From assembly GCF_001667505.1 (NCBI RefSeq), contig NZ_LZHZ01000068.1:1-36859 (forward strand): a DNA stretch of 36,859 bases. Direction: 5' to 3'. The notes beneath the pieces were generated by a model. It ran no database searches. It saw only the letters and a program-made list of their open reading frames with translations, and was not told the origin of the DNA. A program made the translations under genes and the position numbers. Below, piece after piece: positions 32,839-36,859 of this stretch. Position 1 is the stretch's first letter; each line of letters opens with the position of its first letter. The DNA comes from Mycobacterium sp. ACS1612. Its GTDB lineage: Bacteria; Actinomycetota; Actinomycetes; Mycobacteriales; Mycobacteriaceae.

Positions 32839-33066
32839 GATCACGAACGCGCGGTCCCTGTGCCAGCGATGGCCGGGCATCACGACGACCGGCGGCCGGG
32901 CGATGGTGCCGGGGTTGGCGACGATGCCGGGCCGCGGCTTCGGGTCGTGGGTCGGGTAGGTCCCGGCGTTGGCCATCCCGGCCAGTCCGAGTGCGGCGCC
33001 GCCGAGGACGCCCACGGAGATGGCGGGAAGGGCGATGTAACGGGCCAGGCTGCGGGTGATCTTCAT
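32818..33066 (-). CDS. Small secreted protein, divergent third paralogue
   Basis: 82 residues. Signal peptide with basic start (MKITRSLARY), a hydrophobic core including GGAALGLAG and a likely cut after MANA (34). The mature part of about 48 residues is Pro-rich and keeps MPGHRWHR from the family's tryptophan-histidine motif, but not the full WHHGxHH, and ends in VIDIPVGE. The ribosome region ACAGGAGAACTCAGATG is almost the same as in the other two paralogues. It follows the second paralogue's hairpin, so its transcription may depend on readthrough. The 3' end lies in a 24-base tandem repeat. Function unknown. Confidence 0.75.
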   Translation of the reverse strand: MKITRSLARYIALPAISVGVLGGAALGLAGMANAGTYPTHDPKPRPGIVANPGTIARPPVVVMPGHRWHRDRAFVIDIPVGE

Positions 33067-33098
33067 CTGAGTTCTCCTGTGGGGTTCGGGTTTTGAGA

Positions 33099-33129
33099 AA
33101 CCCTCCCCGGGGCTACTTCGGGGAGGGTT
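33099..33129 (-). terminator. Hairpin between second and third small secreted protein genes
   Basis: AACCCTCCCC (33099-33108) pairs perfectly with GGGGAGGGTT (33120-33129) around an 11-base loop, 15 bases after the stop at 33144. On the minus strand it is followed by TTTCTC, so it can act as an intrinsic terminator. The next paralogue starts only 33 bases further on. Confidence 0.65.
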
Positions 33130-33143
33130 CCGGTCTGGGGGTA

Positions 33144-33386
33144 TCAGCGGGTGTAGCCCTGCTGCAGGTCGGCAAGATGGTGCACACCGTGGTGCCAGCG
33201 CCAGCCGGGCTGGGCCTCGGGCGCGGGGTGGGCCTTGACCGACGGCGCCGCAACGGTGTTGGGCTGATGCACGTCGGTGGTCACAGCGCCTGCGGTGCCG
33301 GCCAGGCCGAGCGCGGCGCCGCCGATGATGCCGGCCGAGACGATCGGCAGGGCAGCAAAACGTGCGTAGCGTGCGAAGTTCTTCAT
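33144..33386 (-). CDS. Small secreted His-rich protein, second paralogue
   Basis: 80 residues. Basic start, hydrophobic segment ALPIVSAGIIGGAALGLAG (identical to the first paralogue in this stretch) and a likely signal cleavage after TAGA (34). The mature part has about 46 residues with KAHPAP and a cluster WRWHHGVHHL near residues 62-71, which could bind a metal ion. ACAGGACAACTCACATG forms the start region. The upstream region is similar to that of the first paralogue for about 130 bases, up to a palindrome at 33512-33533. I know of no characterised family; function unknown. Confidence 0.8.
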   Translation of the reverse strand: MKNFARYARFAALPIVSAGIIGGAALGLAGTAGAVTTDVHQPNTVAAPSVKAHPAPEAQPGWRWHHGVHHLADLQQGYTR

Positions 33387-33511
33387 GTGAGTTGTCCTGT
33401 CTCCGTTGACTTTTGGTCTTCTCTGCCGGTGTGTTCCTGCGTTGACATAAGACTGCCGGTTTTGGCGCGCGATGTATGTCCGGCGATCGGAGGTTGGACA
33501 GGATGAATCGA

Positions 33512-33533
33512 CCGTCCCCCAATCGGGGGACGG
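33512..33533. promoter_or_regulatory. Perfect palindrome upstream of the second small secreted protein gene
   Basis: Arms CCGTCCCCC (33512-33520) and GGGGGACGG (33525-33533) surround AATC. Its core TCCCCCAATCGGGGGA (33515-33530) recurs with one change upstream of the first paralogue, at the same distance from the start codon (129 bases). It is a candidate binding site for the NarL-type regulator encoded at 34893. As it lies 17 bases after the LLM gene stop, it could also serve as that gene's terminator. Confidence 0.5.
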
Positions 33534-33549
33534 CGCGACGGGGTTGGTG

Positions 33550-34411
33550 TCAGGCAGGCAGATTCGAGGCGACGGCGGCCAACGCAGCCAGGTGGTCGTC
33601 GACCGTGCGAAGGCCGGCGCCCATCGTGTTGACCGACACGTGGGTGGCTCCTGCGGCGGCCCACTTGGCGAAGTCCTCGGCCGCCTGCTCGAGGTCACCA
33701 CGCCAGTTGACGCGGCCCTCCATGCCGAGCGCCGACGCGTCCCGGCCCGCGGCGGTGGAGGCCCTCGCCACGATGTCGCGGGCCTCGTCGAGTTTCGGGC
33801 CAGGGGGCATCATCGGAAACCAGCCGTCAGCCAGCCGGCCCGCACGCTCCAACGCCGGCCGCGACGCGGCGCCGATCCACACCGGGATGGGCCGCTGGGC
33901 GGGCAGCGGGGCGAGACCTGCACCGGTGACCCGGTGATGCTTGCCTGCGAACGTCACCGACCGCTCAGTCCACAACCGACGCATCACCTCGACCTGCTCG
34001 CCCAGCCGCCTGCCGCGGGTGGAGAAGTCCTCGTTCAACGCCTCGTACTCGACGGCGTTCCAGCCGAGCCCGACGCCCAGCCGCAACCGTCCGTCGCTGA
34101 GGAGGTCGACTTCGGCGGCCTGTTGGCGACCAGCACCGCCTGCCGCTGCGGCAGGATGATGATCCCGGTGACCAGCTCCAGCGTCGTGGTGATGGCAGCC
34201 AGGTAGCCGAACATCACCAGCGGCTCATGGAACGTGGTGGAGATGTCGTAGGGGCCGGCCCAGTCCTTGTACACCGCCGGGTCGGCGCCGACGACGTGGT
34301 GTAGGCCAGCAGATGGGTGAAACCCAGTTCCTCGACGCGCTTGCCGTAGGCACGCACCGCCGACGGGTCACCGCCGAGTTCGGTCTGGGGAAACACCACG
34401 CCGATCCGCAT
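33550..34411 (-). pseudogene. LLM-class F420-dependent oxidoreductase with two frameshifts
   Basis: Three frames joined in order give one complete luciferase-like protein of about 287 residues. They read MRIGVVFPQTELGG to FTHLLAY, then VYKDWAGPYDIST to LPQRQAVLVA, then RLGVGLGWNAVEYEAL to the end, with PIPVWIGAASRPALERAGRLADGWFP as a family hallmark. Each break is repaired by one extra base: at about 34300/34301 (restoring LAYDHVVGADPAVYKD) and at about 34122/34123 (restoring VLVAKQAAEVDLLSDGRLR). Such enzymes use the deazaflavin F420; the substrate is unknown. The reading frames outside the breaks look intact, so this is either a very recent pseudogene or a sequence error. It sits between two small secreted protein genes, 18 bases after the first one's terminator. 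Confidence 0.85.
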
Positions 34412-34428
34412 ACCGTGCGTCAACGCGG

Positions 34429-34464
34429 CGAGGCCCTCCCCCAATTCCTCGGGAGAGGGCCTCG
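34429..34464 (-). terminator. Hairpin after the first small secreted protein gene
   Basis: CGAGGCCCTC (34429-34438) pairs perfectly with GAGGGCCTCG (34455-34464); further weak pairing is possible inside. It lies 10 bases after the stop of the gene at 34475. Its CCCTCCCC part recalls the hairpins after the other two paralogues. Confidence 0.6.
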
Positions 34465-34474
34465 GTAGCGTTGA

Positions 34475-34717
34475 TCAGCGGATGTATTCCGGCCGCAGCG
34501 CCTCGACGTGGTGGATCCCGTGGTGCCAGTACTGGCCAGGCATGACCACGGGCGCCGGGTGTGCCTTGATGTCGGGCGTGGCCACCACGTCTGGCTGGCG
34601 CACGTCCGCGTTGTTGGCCGCACTGGCCACCCCCGCGAGGCCGAGGGCCGCGCCCCCGATGATGCCTGCCGAGACGATCGGAAGGGCGAAGTAGCGGGCG
34701 AATCTTTTGCACTTCAT
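34475..34717 (-). CDS. Small secreted His-rich protein, first paralogue
   Basis: 80 residues. MKCKRFARYF, then ALPIVSAGIIGGAALGLAG and a likely signal cleavage after VASA (33). The mature part of about 47 residues has RQPDVVATPDIKAHPAP and the cluster WHHGIHHVEAL near residues 63-73. The His cluster, also present in the second paralogue, suggests metal or heme binding, but this is inference. The ribosome region is ACAGGAGAACTCACATG. It is divergent from the response regulator gene; the 175-base gap holds a motif shared with the second paralogue. Function unknown; no known family recognised. Confidence 0.8.
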   Translation of the reverse strand: MKCKRFARYFALPIVSAGIIGGAALGLAGVASAANNADVRQPDVVATPDIKAHPAPVVMPGQYWHHGIHHVEALRPEYIR

Positions 34718-34802
34718 GTGAGTTCTCCTGTGTTCGTTGACTTTTCGTGGTTCTCGCCGGCGTTTCCGGCGATGACTCAAGACTGTCGGCCCGCGGGCCG
34801 TT

Positions 34803-34860
34803 TGTATGTCCGGTGATCGGCCCCCGACACGGCGGAATTGTGGGTCCCCCAATCGGCGGA
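34803..34860. promoter_or_regulatory. Shared regulatory region between first small gene and response regulator
   Basis: Two blocks match the region upstream of the second paralogue. TGTATGTCCGGTGATCGG (34803-34820) matches 33473-33490 with one change. TCCCCCAATCGGCGGA (34845-34860) matches 33515-33530 with one change. The second block lies 128 bases upstream of the start at 34717 and 33 bases upstream of the regulator ATG at 34893. It could serve both directions, including autoregulation. Confidence 0.5.
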
Positions 34861-34892
34861 AGAACGGCCCGTTGCTGTGCGACGCTGACTTC

Positions 34893-35534
34893 ATGACCAG
34901 CGAAAAGGTGCGCGTGGTTGTGGGTGACGACCACCCACTGTTTCGCGAGGGGGTGGTCCGGGCGCTGACTTCCAGCGGGTCCATCGACGTGGTGGCGGAA
35001 GCCGACGACGGTCTGTCAGCGCTCGACGCGATCCGGACGCATTCGCCGCAGGTGGCGCTGCTGGACTACCGCATGCCCGGCATGGACGGCGCCGAAGTCG
35101 CGGCCGCTGTGCAACGAGACGAACTGCCGACCCGGGTGCTTCTGGTGTCCGCGCATGACGAGTCCGCGATCGTGTTCCGGGCGCTGCAGGAGGGCGCGGC
35201 CGGTTTCCTGCCGAAGGAATCGACTCGAAGCGAACTGATCGCAGCGGTCCTGGACTGCGCCAAGGGCCGCGACGTCGTCGCGCCGAGCCTGGCCGCGGGC
35301 CTGGCCGGAGAGATCCGCAAGCGAGCCGAACCCGAGGGCCCCGTCCTCAGCCCGCGCGAGCGGGAGGTGCTGAAGCTGATCGCCTCGGGCAGCAGTATCC
35401 CCGCGATGGCCAAGGAGTTGTACCTGGCACCGTCGACCGTCAAGACCCATGTGCAGCGCCTCTACGAGAAACTCGGTGTCAGCGACCGCGGCGCCGCCGT
35501 CGCCGAGGCGATGCGCCGCAAGCTGCTGGAGTAG
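34893..35534 (+). CDS. NarL/LuxR-type response regulator
   Basis: 213 residues from the ATG at 34893. The receiver domain (about 5-125) has the acidic pair Asp12-Asp13, phosphoacceptor Asp58 in VALLDYRMPGMDG, the Ser of LLVSAHD and the Lys of FLPKEST. The C-terminal LuxR helix-turn-helix (about 150-205) has LSPREREVLKLIASGSS, then LAPSTVKTHVQRLYEKLGV. It is a DNA-binding transcription regulator activated by the kinase one base downstream. No ribosome site precedes the start, so a leaderless mRNA is possible. It is divergent from a gene for a small secreted protein. The signal is unknown. Confidence 0.93.
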   Translation: MTSEKVRVVVGDDHPLFREGVVRALTSSGSIDVVAEADDGLSALDAIRTHSPQVALLDYRMPGMDGAEVAAAVQRDELPTRVLLVSAHDESAIVFRALQEGAAGFLPKESTRSELIAAVLDCAKGRDVVAPSLAAGLAGEIRKRAEPEGPVLSPREREVLKLIASGSSIPAMAKELYLAPSTVKTHVQRLYEKLGVSDRGAAVAEAMRRKLLE

Positions 35535-35535
35535 C

Positions 35536-36744
35536 ATGACGCGCCTCGTCCAGCGATTCGTCGACTTCCTCGCGGCGGAACCGGTACGCGTCTCGGCGAT
35601 TCTGCGGCTACCGCTGATCGGCCTCATCGCCGTGCTGGTGTGGATATGGGAGGTCGACCACTGGCTGCCGGGTCTCTACGCCGTGATTCTCGGTTTGTAT
35701 GCCGTGGCTGCGCTGCTGTGGCTGGGCGCCGTGCTCAAGGGGCCGGTGCCGCGGTGGGGGGATTGGGCGTCCACGGCCGTCGACCTGATCGTGATCCTCT
35801 CGCTGTGTCTGGTGTCGGGCGGCGCGACCGCGGCGCTGCTGCCGGTCTTCTTCCTGCTGCCGATCTCGGTGGCGTTCCAGGACCGGCCGTGGATGACGGC
35901 GATCATCGGAACGGTCACGGCGGCAGGCTATCTCGCGGTGTGGATCTTCTACTCCGAGCGCGACGACAAGGTCGGCCTGCCGAACATGGTGTACACGCAC
36001 TTCGGCTTCCTGCTGTGGTTGGCCGTCGCGATGACCGCACTGTGCTACGTGCTGGCCCGACGGTCCGCGCGGGTGCGAGCGCTGCAGGAAATGCGGCGTC
36101 AACTGGTTTCGGAGGCAATGCAATCCGACGAGCGGCACAACCGCGAGGTCGCCGAGCATCTGCATGACGGTCCGCTGCAGACACTGCTTGCCGCGCGGCT
36201 CGAACTGGATGAGGCCCGGGAACGCAACCCCGACCCCGCACTCGACATGGTGTACGCGGCGCTGCAGGAAACCGCGACCGGGCTGCGATCGACCGTCACA
36301 CAGTTGCATCCCCAGGTGCTGGCTCAACTCGGGCTGACGCCGGCGGTGCGGGAACTGTTGCGGCAGTTCGAATCCCGTACTGAACTGTCAGTGCAGGCCG
36401 ACCTCGACGATGTCGGCAAGCCAGAATCACAGGCGTTGCTGTATCGGGCGGCGCGCGAGCTGCTGACCAACATCGGCAAGCACGCCAAGGCGACCACGGT
36501 CCGGGTCGGTCTCACTCGTAGGGACGATCGCATCGTGATGACCATCGACGACGACGGAACCGGCTTCGACCCCGCGATCGTGGCGCAGTACGTCGCCGAC
36601 GGCCACATCGGTCTCGGCTCGCTGCTGGCGCGGTTCGATGCGATGGGCGGGTCGATGGAGATCAACTCACAGACCGGCTACGGCACCCAGGTGACGGTCA
36701 CCTCTCCCCGCGAGCCGGTCACCGCTTCCGGCGAGCAGACGTAG
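35536..36744 (+). CDS. NarL-type (HisKA_3) membrane sensor histidine kinase
   Basis: 402 residues, starting one base after the regulator stop. The N-terminal part (about 20-175) has five or six membrane helices with very short loops, so sensing probably occurs within or at the membrane. The HisKA_3 segment has EVAEHLHDGPLQTLLAARLEL with His210 as the phosphorylated residue; the ATPase domain has N-box Asn312 (ELLTNIGKHAKA), IDDDGTGFD (337-345) and GHIGLGSLLARFDAMGG. It phosphorylates the regulator encoded before it. It ends 115 bases from the window edge. Confidence 0.93.
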   Translation: MTRLVQRFVDFLAAEPVRVSAILRLPLIGLIAVLVWIWEVDHWLPGLYAVILGLYAVAALLWLGAVLKGPVPRWGDWASTAVDLIVILSLCLVSGGATAALLPVFFLLPISVAFQDRPWMTAIIGTVTAAGYLAVWIFYSERDDKVGLPNMVYTHFGFLLWLAVAMTALCYVLARRSARVRALQEMRRQLVSEAMQSDERHNREVAEHLHDGPLQTLLAARLELDEARERNPDPALDMVYAALQETATGLRSTVTQLHPQVLAQLGLTPAVRELLRQFESRTELSVQADLDDVGKPESQALLYRAARELLTNIGKHAKATTVRVGLTRRDDRIVMTIDDDGTGFDPAIVAQYVADGHIGLGSLLARFDAMGGSMEINSQTGYGTQVTVTSPREPVTASGEQT

Positions 36745-36753
36745 AAGGTTCCG

Positions 36754-36765
36754 TTTCCGCGGAAA
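36754..36765. promoter_or_regulatory. Perfect 12-base palindrome after the histidine kinase gene
   Basis: TTTCCGCGGAAA lies 9 bases after the kinase stop. It is too compact for a normal hairpin terminator (no loop) and looks more like a dimer binding site. The remaining bases to the window end hold a possible -10 (GATAGT near 36802) and no gene start that can be supported. Confidence 0.35.
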
Positions 36766-36859
36766 TTTGTGACCCTCTGCGTCTGCTCGCGCTGATATAG
36801 GTCGATAGTCCTTCACAAACGCCTCCGGGGGTGTCAGGAAGGGATTGTCAGTAGTTCCC

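Noticed and set aside
32762..32959. Plus-strand reading with three MSGYSPTG repeats preceded by AGGAGG
   Set aside because: The ribosome-like sequence is only one base from the ATG, too close, and the frame is antisense to a small secreted protein gene with signal peptide and paralogues. The peptide repeat is a by-product of the 24-base DNA repeat.
33472..34206. Plus-strand open frame of 244 codons opposite the LLM gene
   Set aside because: The minus strand shows a clear luciferase-like protein, although split over three frames; the plus frame has no motif.

Overview
The window looks like the chromosome of a GC-rich, probably rapid-growing Mycobacterium (Mycolicibacterium type). Three things support this: the end of an ESX-1 locus (mycP1, eccE1 and the start of an EspB-like gene), gene runs that match M. 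tuberculosis Rv0144-Rv0149 and Rv0153c-Rv0154c from memory, and many ATGA/GTGA stop-start overlaps typical of actinobacterial operons. The fructose PTS beside mycP1 recalls M. smegmatis. The species cannot be fixed by reading alone.

Layout. 1-3125 (minus): ESX-1 tail mycP1 > eccE1 > espB-like (cut by the window edge). 3371-9197: a complete fructose phosphotransferase system. fruR-fruK-fruA-ptsH runs leftward and ptsI rightward, from a shared promoter region at 7395-7496. 9225-11300 (plus): pirin, a CsbD-like protein and a DUF1206 membrane protein broken by a frameshift. 11341-12213 (minus): a lower-GC Asp/Asn beta-hydroxylase-like gene, followed by about 480 bases without a supported gene. 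12690-16623 (minus): TetR, FUSC-family transporter and NDH-2-like flavoprotein in one operon.

16781-24710 (plus): TetR, two tandem SAM methyltransferases, an aldehyde dehydrogenase with a palindromic operator inside its promoter, an SDR, an MDR oxidoreductase, a HAD hydrolase, another methyltransferase and a DUF456 protein. 24793-27864 (plus): a class III cyclase-ATPase-TPR regulator that stops where its family normally carries a LuxR DNA-binding domain. 27872-31347 (minus): SnoaL-like protein, Bfd-like ferredoxin with an internally duplicated partner, PtpB-like phosphatase and FadE2-like acyl-CoA dehydrogenase. 31414-32697: DUF1348 protein and a methyltransferase, convergent and overlapping.

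32724-36744 is the most original part. Three paralogous genes for tiny secreted proteins, two of them with a WHHGxHH motif, each followed by a hairpin, lie next to a divergent NarL-type response regulator and histidine kinase. A 16-base motif (TCCCCCAATCGGGGGA or near it) sits about 129 bases upstream of two of the small genes, and one copy lies between the last small gene and the regulator. I infer a signalling module in which the two-component system controls the secreted miniproteins. A doubly frameshifted luciferase-like monooxygenase gene lies inside this array.

Three single-base frameshifts occur in the window, each explained by one missing base. They may be true decay or sequence errors. 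No tRNA, rRNA, insertion sequence or CRISPR array was seen.
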